A stretch of DNA of 64,000 nucleotides from Chitinophagaceae bacterium (lineage in GTDB: Bacteria > Bacteroidota > Bacteroidia > Chitinophagales > Chitinophagaceae), in NCBI GenBank assembly GCA_025934485.1, contig JAICXX010000007.1, positions 16,909-80,908 on the forward strand, read 5' to 3'. Below the pieces are notes generated by a model. That model saw nothing but the letters and a program-made list of their open reading frames with translations, was not told the origin of the DNA and made no database searches. Each line of letters starts with the position of its first letter. The first letter of the stretch is position 1. Positions 47,901-55,310 of the stretch are shown one piece after another. Made by a program: the position numbers and the translations under genes.

Positions 47901-48289
47901 GCAGTTGCTGGTTCGAGAACCTGGGCCATGGTAAGTTCGTAAAGCATGTCCTTCCGGTGGAAGCGCAATTTGCCCCGGTGAATAGCATCGTATGCGCGGA
48001 TCTCGATCACGATGGCGTCCCGGATCTTGTCCTTGCCGGCAATGAATACCAGGCGGAAGTGATGCGCGGACGATACGACGCTTCTAATGGCTGTTTCTTA
48101 AAAGGAATGCCGGCTTCCCCTTCCCGGCCCGGAAACGATCAAAGATTTACGGCTATCCCGGGAAGAATTACGGGCTTGCGGTTGCTGGGCGATATAAAGA
48201 GCATGGCGCTCATCCGGTCCGCCGGCGCGCATACACTTTTGCTTGCCGCGGCCAACGATGATTCACTACGGGTATTCGATATAAAATGA
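44915..48289 (+). CDS. FG-GAP/VCBS repeat lipoprotein with ASPIC/UnbV domain (large)
   Basis: About 1,124 aa from ATG 44915; a longer frame begins at 44711 inside the SusD gene but the lipoprotein signal (LLCLSLLWFASC, Cys18) starts here. I count about 14 Ca2+-binding FG-GAP loops of the form D-x-[DN]-x-D-G (e.g. DFNNDGLEDI, DINGDGYDDI, DYDGDGDLD, DLNDDGWPDLYV, DADGDGDLDLLV, DVDGDGDLDLIA), making two beta-propeller-like halves. Between them is an ASPIC/UnbV domain (RGYLSSVDQTVFFGLG, LTIHWPDHRQQ). This class (CRTAC1-like) is common in glycan loci of Bacteroidota but has no established biochemical role. Likely a surface-anchored, calcium-stabilised binding protein; its place after SusD suggests a glycan or polymer ligand. 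Confidence 0.88.
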   Translation: MYQRAGLLCLSLLWFASCKEKKKDTLFSLLTSERSGIHFRNDITEDDSTSSFIDEFGYMGGGVGIGDFNNDGLEDILFTGNQTSCRLYINKGGNTFEDITAKAGLSTAVWATGVSIVDINGDGYDDIYICVLGKDLLHPAKNLLFINQHNLTFKEEAAEYGLADIGYNTQAVFFDYDGDGDLDCYLTRYLLNGPNANTVYPKDLSGHSLANDKLYRNDGDVRGLGHPVFTDVTAQANIRDCGYGLGIVASDLNDDGWPDLYVSDDFISDDLLWLNNRNGTFSDHLHSATGHTSYSSMGVDAADLNNDGLPDVVTLDMLPEYNRRKKMSFSPMNYDRYQLERSMGYQPQFMRNMLQMNNGSYQSGDTLIPYFSEIGQLAGISATDWSWSVLLADFDNDGWKDIHITNGIGRDFINSDFLDFSKTVFSGTRTKEEQRRLIKDELSRLDHIDLANYLYLNGKNDHFDDASATSGIDLPSLSSGAAYVDLDNDGDLDLVVNNIDKEPFVFINNTIQKDRTVTRHYLRIRLKGDPPNTAGFGAKLCLTAGGQQQMLEQSPVRGYLSSVDQTVFFGLGASASIDSLTIHWPDHRQQTIYHLRADTTLTLWQKDASNSPQQKIGPGTRLFTEASRATNILYRHKENVYNDFASQPLLPQKYSQLGPFIAAGDLNGDGLTDFFVGGAFNSSGKIFIRQPGGRFVSQNLGDSTHWQEDMDCALFDADGDGDLDLLVTCGDRLYEENSQYYIPRLYLNDGKGHFTLARDAVPSGVSTIAGCVSIGDLDGDGQPDIFIGGRVSQRYPLPPRSFILRNNKGRFTDVTAAVCPAISRAGMLTSARWMDFDNDGQTDLVIAGEWMPIRFFKNHNGRLSEVTDSTGLTGNNGLWRSLAVADVDGDGDLDLIAGNLGSNNDYQVSEQQPMELFATDLDHNGSIDPVICYYIKDEDGVKRSYPAVNRNELAQQVPLIKKRYPLNRDYAQTTFSDIYQAAPGDSLLHLTCNETRSCWFENLGHGKFVKHVLPVEAQFAPVNSIVCADLDHDGVPDLVLAGNEYQAEVMRGRYDASNGCFLKGMPASPSRPGNDQRFTAIPGRITGLRLLGDIKSMALIRSAGAHTLLLAAANDDSLRVFDIK

Positions 48290-50577
48290 GGGTTATGTTT
48301 AGAAATAGACGAATGCTGAAGATGCTTCTGCCGTTGGTCCTGGCCGCCGTCGTGTTGAATGGCTGGCTGCTATATTCTTTTGGGCATAAGCAATGGGTAC
48401 TTCGGGAGACGAGGGCTTACTATGAGGCAGGCATGCAGCCTGTAGACAATAAGGACAATGTCTTTTACCCGGAAGCCCGGGTGCGTTACAATGACTCGCT
48501 TTTAAAACAACCGCAAAATACGGCGCGGCAGATCATGGCCGCTGAATATGGAAAGGCAGAGGCCCTGCTGCAATTGGGCGACGAACAGCAGGCCATCGAA
48601 TTGCTCAAGGATGTGGTGCTAAGGCTAAAGCTTTTTCCCGGACAGTCGCCCGGGGAAGATCCCCGGAAACTCCTCGCCATGGCCTGGCTTCGCCGCGGGG
48701 AACGGAGCAACTGCATCGCGATGCATTCCGCCGGCTCCTGTATCTTCCCCATAGAAGGTGACGGCATCTATTCCGACCCTTCCGCCACAAAAAATGGGAT
48801 CGATCTTTACCAGCAAATCCTCGCGGACGACCCGGATGATCTCGCGTCCCGGTGGTTATTGAACCTCGGCTATATGACCATCGGAAGTTATCCCTCCGCC
48901 GTACCGCCGGCATGGTTGATACCCGGTCTGGATAAGGACAGCGGCACAGTCAAAGTCAAAGCTTTCCGGGATATCGCCGGCGGGCTCGGACTCACGTCCA
49001 CCCGGAACGAAGCAGGCGGGACGATCGTGGATGATTTCGATAACGACGGTTATCTGGACCTGGTCACTTCGGACTGGGACCCCGACAACGGAATGCATTT
49101 TTTTCGGAACAATGCCGATGGCAGCTTTACCGATGTTTCCGTGGCGAGCGGCTTGAGTACCATCAAAGGCGCCTTCAATCTCCTGCAGGTCGATTACAAT
49201 AACGATGGATTCACCGATATCTTCGTGCTGCGCGGCGGTTGGCGGGGTGAATATGGTAAAATGCCAAAGACCCTGTTGCGCAACAACGGCGACGGCACCT
49301 TTACGGACGTTACGGTCGAGAGCGGCCTCGTTTCCCTGCATCCTACACAAACCGCCGTCTGGGCAGATTTCAACAACGACGGCTGGCCGGACGTCTTCAT
49401 CGGCCAGGAGACCACCACCTTCGATGATCCGCATCGCTGCGAATTGTGGCTCAACAACAAAGATGGCACCTTCAGGGAAGTGGCCCGGCAGGCCGGATGC
49501 GATCTCACGGGGTTCATAAAGGGGGTGGCTTCCGCCGATTATGACAAAGACCGCCGGCCGGATATTTTTCTCTCGCTGCGGGATGGCCGTAAGATCCTGC
49601 TCCGGAACAAAGGCATACATTCGGGCATACCGCAATTCGAGGACGTTACGCATCAGGCGGGACTCGACAAGGATACCACCTACACCTTCCCGACCTGGTT
49701 TTGGGATTATGATAATGACGGCTGGCCGGATATCTTCGTTTGCGGATATACGTTCAAAGGCTCCCTCGCTAAAGACCAGGCGGCGGAGGCCCTTCACATT
49801 CCCGAACCTTCCGCCGGCACCATGTACCTATACCGGAACAACCACGACGGTACGTTCAGCAATGTGACCAGGAGCACGGGATTGGACAAGGCCGTGTTTG
49901 CAATGGGGGCCAATTTCGGGGATATCGATAACGACGGCTGGCTGGATATGTACCTTGGGACGGGTAATCCCGATTTTCAATCGTTGACGCCTAACCGGTT
50001 GTTCAAGAACATGGCAGGGACACATTTTGCCGATGTTACCGGCTCCGCCAGGGTGGGCAACCTGCAGAAAGGACACGGTGTGGCTATCGCCGATCTCAAC
50101 AACGACGGTTACGAGGATATCTTCGTCGAGACGGGCGGCGCTTACAAAGGGGATGCTTTCTACAATTCCCTTTATTGCAATCCCGGCCAAAACGACAACA
50201 ACTGGATAACGATAAAGCTCGAAGGTGTCGTCTCGAACCGGTCGGCAATCGGCGCCCATATCGCGGTCACCTTTAGGGAGAACGGCATCAGCCGAACCGT
50301 TTTTCGCGATGTTACCTCCGGCGGGAGCTTCGGCGCCTCGCCGCTCAGACAACAGATCGGCATCGGCAAAGCGACCACGATCGATACCGTGAAGATAACA
50401 TGGCCCACTCCAGGGAAGGTCCAGTTCTTTACGCATCTGGCCCCGCGCCAGTTTATCCGGATCAGGGAAGGGGAAGACAAGCTAACGACCATACCTCTCA
50501 AGGCATTTCCCTATAAAGAGCGGGAGATGCAAATGAACAGCGTCGATTGCACACCCGCACCCCATAAAATTTCATAA
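48286..50577 (+). CDS. TPR-like / FG-GAP / ASPIC-UnbV protein
   Basis: 763 aa; its start overlaps the previous stop by 4 bp. One N-terminal membrane segment (LLPLVLAAVVLNGWLLYSF, residues about 14-32) is followed by a helical, TPR-like region (AEYGKAEALLQLGDEQQAIELL, LLNLGYMTIG) up to about residue 215. Then come about seven FG-GAP loops (DFDNDGYLDLV, DYNNDGFTDIFV, DFNNDGWPDVFI, DYDNDGWPDIFV, DIDNDGWLDMYL, DLNNDGYEDIFV) and a C-terminal ASPIC/UnbV domain (GGSFGASPLRQQIGIG, VKITWPTPGKVQ). It is a second, differently arranged member of the same class and almost certainly works with the protein encoded upstream. Function unknown. Confidence 0.87.
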   Translation: MRVMFRNRRMLKMLLPLVLAAVVLNGWLLYSFGHKQWVLRETRAYYEAGMQPVDNKDNVFYPEARVRYNDSLLKQPQNTARQIMAAEYGKAEALLQLGDEQQAIELLKDVVLRLKLFPGQSPGEDPRKLLAMAWLRRGERSNCIAMHSAGSCIFPIEGDGIYSDPSATKNGIDLYQQILADDPDDLASRWLLNLGYMTIGSYPSAVPPAWLIPGLDKDSGTVKVKAFRDIAGGLGLTSTRNEAGGTIVDDFDNDGYLDLVTSDWDPDNGMHFFRNNADGSFTDVSVASGLSTIKGAFNLLQVDYNNDGFTDIFVLRGGWRGEYGKMPKTLLRNNGDGTFTDVTVESGLVSLHPTQTAVWADFNNDGWPDVFIGQETTTFDDPHRCELWLNNKDGTFREVARQAGCDLTGFIKGVASADYDKDRRPDIFLSLRDGRKILLRNKGIHSGIPQFEDVTHQAGLDKDTTYTFPTWFWDYDNDGWPDIFVCGYTFKGSLAKDQAAEALHIPEPSAGTMYLYRNNHDGTFSNVTRSTGLDKAVFAMGANFGDIDNDGWLDMYLGTGNPDFQSLTPNRLFKNMAGTHFADVTGSARVGNLQKGHGVAIADLNNDGYEDIFVETGGAYKGDAFYNSLYCNPGQNDNNWITIKLEGVVSNRSAIGAHIAVTFRENGISRTVFRDVTSGGSFGASPLRQQIGIGKATTIDTVKITWPTPGKVQFFTHLAPRQFIRIREGEDKLTTIPLKAFPYKEREMQMNSVDCTPAPHKIS

Positions 50578-50587
50578 AAGCCTTCAT

Positions 50588-53125
50588 ATGAATAATCATC
50601 GGTTCAGGAGAACATACCTCTTTATTTACCTTTCGGTTTGCTGGTCGCCGTTACTGCGGGGCCAGGCCCTGACGATCAACGACTCGGGCTATTTTGAAAA
50701 ACGCGGGGTCAACGTTCTTGTCTTTAATAACCAGTATAACGGAATGTTCTACGACGAGAAGACGGCGGGCATCGAATTGATCCACCATGGCGTTCGGACC
50801 TGCACCGGCGGCGCCATCCGGCTCCAAAATACACCGGAGCAATGGGATCTCATCCCGGAAATGATAAGCCGCAAGGTGGATAAGGCAAACAACAGCATCG
50901 AGGTCGTCCTGAAATATAAGGCGTACGATTTCTTCTCCCGGATCCGCGTCTCCGCAAAAGACAGCGGCGTGGAGATCAGCGTTTACCTGGATCAGCCCGT
51001 GCCTGAAAAACTGGAAGGGAAAGCGGGCTTCAATCTGGAATTCCTGCCCGCGGCCTATTTTGAGAAGAATTATCTTGCGGATGGCCGGCCGGGAACCTTC
51101 CCCTTGTATCCCGCGGGGCAAACTAAAATGGAGCCCTTGTCGCAAAAGATCCCCCAGTTCGCCGGTCATACTACCTTCGACGATAGAGGCAGGAACGAGT
51201 TTATCGTCCCGCTGCCGCTCGCAACGGCAAGATCGATGGTGCTGGCGCCGGAAGATCCTGCAAATGAAGTAACGATCCGGTCACAGGACGCCGATCTCCT
51301 GCTGTTCGACGGCCGTAACCTGGCGCAGAACGGATGGTATATCGTGCGGAGCCTGCTCCCCGCAAAAAGGACTGGCAGGGTATTGACCTGGTACGTGGAG
51401 CCCCACGCGATCCCCGGGTGGCTGCGCAAGCCGGTGATCGGCTTCTCACAGGCAGGCTATCGTCCGGGTCAGGAAAAGACGGCGGTGATCGAACTTGACC
51501 GGAACGACACTCCATTGCCAACCGCCTCTTTATTCCAGGTGATGGCCGACGGCAAAGCGGTGGAAAAATGGAAAAGCAGCGTCCATTCCTGGGGAAGATA
51601 CTTGCGGTATGCTTATGCGAAATTCGATTTCAGCTCCGTTAAGGACCCGGGGTTGTATTATATTCAATACGGAGATGAGAGGACGAATGCTTTCCCGATC
51701 AGCCCGGATGTGTACGACGACATCTGGCATCCCACCCTTGACATCTGGTTGCCGGTGCAAATGGATCACATGGAGGTCAATGAAGCCTACCGCGTTTGGC
51801 ACGGTGTTCCCTTTATGGACGATGCTTTGCAGGCGCCGGTGAACCATCAGCATTTTGATGGCTATAGCATGGGAGCGTCCACCCAAACAAAATATAAACC
51901 CCTGGAGCGTATCCCGGGCCTGGCGGTAGGCGGATGGTTCGATGCCGGCGACTTCGATATCCAAACCGGCTCCCATTGCGATGCCGTGCTGGCGCTAGTA
52001 GACGCCTGGGAGAAATTCCACCTAAGCCGGGACGAGACCTTTGTCGACTATCCCTCTCATTATGTCGACATTCACCGGCCGGACGGAAAACCCGATATCT
52101 TACAGCAGATCAAGCATGGAACGTTGAACATGGTCGCGCAAGTCGAAAACATCGGTCATCCGGTGCGCGGGATCGTGGTCCCAAATCTTCATCAATACCA
52201 TCATCTCGGGGACGGTTCAATGGAAACGGATAACCTTCCTTACAATCCTGCATTAAAACCGTACGAAACGGATGGAAGATCCAGCGGCACGATGGACGAC
52301 CGGTGGGCTTTTACGGAAAGGACCTCTTTCCTGGATTATTATACCTCGGCGGCGCTCGCCGCGGCCAGCCGTGCCTTGCGGGGATTCGACGACAGCCTTG
52401 CCGCACGAAGCCTTTCCTGCGCGGAAAAACTATGGCGGGAGAACGATACCCTTGCCAGGAACGATTCCTCGCGGTTTGCCGTCATGTTCCGGAGAAATCT
52501 CAAAACGACCGCCGCGTTGCAATTGTATATAACCACCCGGGACGAGCGCTACGCACAGGCATTCCGAGACGGTATCTGGCAGACACTCGACAGGTCCGTA
52601 CAATACGGCATGACAACGGCCTTGCAGGCTTGTGCGTACATGGATGATGCATACAAGCAGCGGCTAAAACCTTATGTGGTGAAATACAAAACTATCAGCG
52701 ACGGGTATGCGCACCAGGATCCTTATGGGGTGCCAATGGCTGCCGGTGGCTGGGGCGGCAACAGCGGCATCGTGAGCTGGGCGATCACAAACTACTATGC
52801 CAATCAGGTCTTTCCCGACCTTGTGGGCCTGGAGGACGTCTACCGGGGACTCGATTATCTTTTCGGCTGCCATCCGTATTCGAATATTTCTTTTGTCTCG
52901 GCCGTCGGGACGCGATCCAAAAAGGTGACCTATGGCAACAATCGGGCGGATTTCAGCTATATAGCAGGCGGCGTCGTTCCCGGTATCCTGATCCTAAAAC
53001 CGGACTTCCCCGAAAACAAAGAGGACTGGCCATTCTTTTGGGGTGAAAATGAGGTGACGGTTGGCATTTGCGCCAACTATATCTTTCTTGCGGCGGCGGC
53101 GGGCTCGTTGCAGGGCGGGCGATAG
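50588..53125 (+). CDS. GH9 cellulase-like enzyme with long N-terminal extension
   Basis: 845 aa with a signal peptide (LFIYLSVCWSPLLRGQ). Residues about 25-275 are an extension with no recognised family. An Ig-like CelD_N-type domain follows (GFSQAGYRPGQEKTAVIEL, about 278-375). The catalytic GH9 part has AVGGWFDAGDFDIQ with Asp452/Asp455 (base pair of Asp), a GWGGNSG turn, LFGCHPYSN near the end, and WGENEVTVG with Glu822 as likely acid. GH9 enzymes cleave beta-1,4-glucans. It is the only glycosidase in this locus, so the substrate probably contains cellulose-like backbone linkages. 10 bp after the second ASPIC gene, same transcript. Confidence 0.88.
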   Translation: MNNHRFRRTYLFIYLSVCWSPLLRGQALTINDSGYFEKRGVNVLVFNNQYNGMFYDEKTAGIELIHHGVRTCTGGAIRLQNTPEQWDLIPEMISRKVDKANNSIEVVLKYKAYDFFSRIRVSAKDSGVEISVYLDQPVPEKLEGKAGFNLEFLPAAYFEKNYLADGRPGTFPLYPAGQTKMEPLSQKIPQFAGHTTFDDRGRNEFIVPLPLATARSMVLAPEDPANEVTIRSQDADLLLFDGRNLAQNGWYIVRSLLPAKRTGRVLTWYVEPHAIPGWLRKPVIGFSQAGYRPGQEKTAVIELDRNDTPLPTASLFQVMADGKAVEKWKSSVHSWGRYLRYAYAKFDFSSVKDPGLYYIQYGDERTNAFPISPDVYDDIWHPTLDIWLPVQMDHMEVNEAYRVWHGVPFMDDALQAPVNHQHFDGYSMGASTQTKYKPLERIPGLAVGGWFDAGDFDIQTGSHCDAVLALVDAWEKFHLSRDETFVDYPSHYVDIHRPDGKPDILQQIKHGTLNMVAQVENIGHPVRGIVVPNLHQYHHLGDGSMETDNLPYNPALKPYETDGRSSGTMDDRWAFTERTSFLDYYTSAALAAASRALRGFDDSLAARSLSCAEKLWRENDTLARNDSSRFAVMFRRNLKTTAALQLYITTRDERYAQAFRDGIWQTLDRSVQYGMTTALQACAYMDDAYKQRLKPYVVKYKTISDGYAHQDPYGVPMAAGGWGGNSGIVSWAITNYYANQVFPDLVGLEDVYRGLDYLFGCHPYSNISFVSAVGTRSKKVTYGNNRADFSYIAGGVVPGILILKPDFPENKEDWPFFWGENEVTVGICANYIFLAAAAGSLQGGR

Positions 53126-53129
53126 GCGG

Positions 53130-54353
53130 TTACTGTTTCTTCCCGGTAACGATTGTCGTCATATCCCGGTAAACAGCGATCAGGTGGGAACGCACCATTT
53201 CGGGTGCCGGACCATGCTGCCCGGATAGCTGCAAGGTGAGAATTTTCGATGCCCGCACCGGCATATGGCAATTGACGCAATTGGCCTCCATGGAAAAACC
53301 CCGCGGCGGCGTGAAGCGGCAGAAGTCATGGCTCGCGGGCTGGTGACAACTCATGCATTTCCGGCCATATACCGCCATATCCCCTTTTTCCTTTTCATGC
53401 GTATTGTGACAGGTAGAGCATGTCATCGTCGCGCTCGTCCGGAAACATTTGCTGGCCGTTAACAAACCATACTGATTGGCATGCACGTCAAGATCGACCG
53501 AATCGATATGCGACGCGTTGCGCAAAAAGAAATGCGATAACGTATCGCCGGGAAGAAAGGACCATGCAGGGCTATTGCTCTTCATGACACCCGAATGACA
53601 AAGCGCACAGACATCGAGCTGCTGCTGTCTCGTCAACGCGGCCGGATTGACGATGAACCTCCCCCTCCTTTCATCGGGGTGCTGCTCCTGGTATTCCACA
53701 TGTTTGCCGGCAGGCCCATGACAACGCTCGCAGCTCACGCCGTAGATGATCCTGTCCGGATCATATTCATAAGAAGACAGCCGCCGCGCAAAGGTCATAT
53801 GACATTCCATACAACGAACCTCGATATGCCGTTGAAAGGAAGGCTTGTCGGCCGCAAAACCGGGGCTGTTGGCCCAGGAATGCCGGTTGGTAAAATAGGA
53901 GATGGGTAATTGGTATAGTTCCTTGTCCTTCCAGTAAAGATAGGTCTGTCCCTTTTTACCGGAACCCATCACGATATCGAAACGTTCTGATTCCCCGCGC
54001 TGGCCATCCTCGAAGGCGGTCTGGAACAAACCGTCACCCTGCTCTTCCATAACGACTTTCCGATGCGCGTCAAAGACAAATTCATTCTCACCGTACGCAA
54101 AGCTCCCCTTGATATATTTCTTTTCGGCCACCCGGGAGGTTAGATAATGCGCCGTAGAGGGAAAACTATCGCAGATCGCCCGGTGACAACTTTTGCAGGC
54201 CGCGTCCCCCGCGTAACGCTGACCATCGGGATGCACGATAAGCGGGTTCTCCGCCGGCGCCTCATGGAAACAACGGGTAAAGAGCAAGACGCCGGCGAGG
54301 AGGGCGCCTGTTACCAAAAAGATCCGGCGATGAACGGGGACAAGGCTACGCAT
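53130..54353 (-). CDS. Seven-heme c-type cytochrome
   Basis: 407 aa. An N-terminal membrane/signal segment (IFLVTGALLAGVLLFTRC) is followed by seven CxxCH heme-binding motifs: CKSCH, CMECH, CERCH, CALCH, CSTCH, CMSCH and CVNCH, irregularly spaced. Related c554-like multiheme proteins contain the same MGSGKKGQTYLYWKD and ELYQLPISYF region. Distal ligands are suggested by extra His residues. Expected in the periplasm, anchored to the inner or outer membrane, moving electrons. On the minus strand it directly follows the regulator at 54365-55186 with an 11-bp gap, so the two form one transcript; its 3' end meets the GH9 gene 4 bp away. No NrfA or NapC catalytic signature seen. Confidence 0.88.
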   Translation of the reverse strand: MRSLVPVHRRIFLVTGALLAGVLLFTRCFHEAPAENPLIVHPDGQRYAGDAACKSCHRAICDSFPSTAHYLTSRVAEKKYIKGSFAYGENEFVFDAHRKVVMEEQGDGLFQTAFEDGQRGESERFDIVMGSGKKGQTYLYWKDKELYQLPISYFTNRHSWANSPGFAADKPSFQRHIEVRCMECHMTFARRLSSYEYDPDRIIYGVSCERCHGPAGKHVEYQEQHPDERRGRFIVNPAALTRQQQLDVCALCHSGVMKSNSPAWSFLPGDTLSHFFLRNASHIDSVDLDVHANQYGLLTASKCFRTSATMTCSTCHNTHEKEKGDMAVYGRKCMSCHQPASHDFCRFTPPRGFSMEANCVNCHMPVRASKILTLQLSGQHGPAPEMVRSHLIAVYRDMTTIVTGKKQ

Positions 54354-54364
54354 GAAAAAGAAAG

Positions 54365-55186
54365 TTAAAGTACGACTTTCCGCCGGTATTCACTCGGCGA
54401 CAGCCCAAAACGCTTGGTAAAGGCCTTGCCAAAACCATTGCGCGTACAAAACCCTACCATACGCGAAATTTCGGTAACGGGATAGCCGGTTGCTGCGAGC
54501 AGCGACGCCGCTCTGTCGAGCCGGACACGCGTGATCAGGGCGGCCGGCGTCATCTTCGAGATCTCCGTGATCTTCCGGTAAAGGGTAGGGCGACTCATAT
54601 GCAGCTCCCGTGCAAGCTGCGAGACGTTCAATGCGGCATTGGGCAACTGCTGCATGATCGCCTGGTTCAGTCGCTCCCATAAGATTCCGTCGGCGCCGGG
54701 ACCAGGCTCGCCGGTTTCCAGCCCGGAAGGATCCGCCGTGTAGAATGGGGCCCACAGCCGGGCGCGGTTGACCAGCAGGTTATCTACCTGCGCTAATAAA
54801 TAAGGCCGGGAGACCGGCATTTCCAGACAGGCATCCGCTCCCGCCCGCAGCCAACGCAGCCGTGCGGAAAGGGAGTCTCGCGGGATCAGCACGAGTACTG
54901 GGATATACGCATATTGGGAAAATCGCCTGACACGCGAACAAAACTCGTAATTATTGTCACAATCCTCGACGATGACCAGATGGACGATCCGGGCCTGCAG
55001 CAACCGCATAGCCTCCGTGGTATCTTTTATGGCCATAACGTCCACGATCTCCTTTAACCCGGTAGCGAGGATACCGCATTCCGCAAGCCCCGATGCCAGC
55101 AACAGGGCACGTGGCCGCCGGATCGCCTCATCGGGGCGGGCGCTCCGGCAGGGAGCGGCGGTACTGTATGGCTGGCTGGCAATCAT
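54365..55186 (-). CDS. AraC-type regulator with degenerate receiver domain
   Basis: 273 aa, no membrane segment. Residues about 25-140 are a receiver fold by pattern, but the site is broken: no acidic pair in ALLLASG (27-33), Glu74-Asp75 at the acceptor turn (HLVIVED), and Met123 where the conserved Lys should be (CLEMP). Residues about 180-270 are an AraC helix-turn-helix pair (NVSQLARELHMSRPTLYRKITEISKM, VTEISRMVGFCTRNGFGKAFTKRFGLSPSEYR). It looks like a free-standing copy of the output end of HTCS regulators, operating without phosphorylation. Divergent from the HTCS gene at 55311 and co-directional with the cytochrome gene, which it probably controls. Confidence 0.85.
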   Translation of the reverse strand: MIASQPYSTAAPCRSARPDEAIRRPRALLLASGLAECGILATGLKEIVDVMAIKDTTEAMRLLQARIVHLVIVEDCDNNYEFCSRVRRFSQYAYIPVLVLIPRDSLSARLRWLRAGADACLEMPVSRPYLLAQVDNLLVNRARLWAPFYTADPSGLETGEPGPGADGILWERLNQAIMQQLPNAALNVSQLARELHMSRPTLYRKITEISKMTPAALITRVRLDRAASLLAATGYPVTEISRMVGFCTRNGFGKAFTKRFGLSPSEYRRKVVL

Positions 55187-55223
55187 CTTGGCAGTAGACG
55201 GCCCGAAAAGCGGCCGTTAAATG

Positions 55224-55231
55224 CAAAGCTA
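55224..55231 (-). promoter_or_regulatory. Candidate -7 box of the AraC-type regulator (TAGCTTTG)
   Basis: Read on the minus strand, TAGCTTTG matches TAnnTTTG, giving a start near 55217 and a leader of about 30 nt before ATG 55186. I found no matching -33 element at the right distance. Confidence 0.3.
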
Positions 55232-55233
55232 TA

Positions 55234-55263
55234 TTTGCCAGGTACTTAGCACTGTTAGTTTTG
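55234..55263 (+). promoter_or_regulatory. Bacteroidota-type promoter of the HTCS gene
   Basis: TTTG at 55234-55237, an 18-nt spacer and TAGTTTTG at 55256-55263: a good match to the TTTG/TAnnTTTG promoter pattern. Transcription would start near 55270, about 40 nt before the start codon at 55311. It overlaps the control region of the divergent regulator gene, so one factor bound here could affect both. Confidence 0.55.
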
Positions 55264-55310
55264 TCCAAATTTATAGCACAAATGTTTATAATTTCGGGTA
55301 ATTTCAACGA

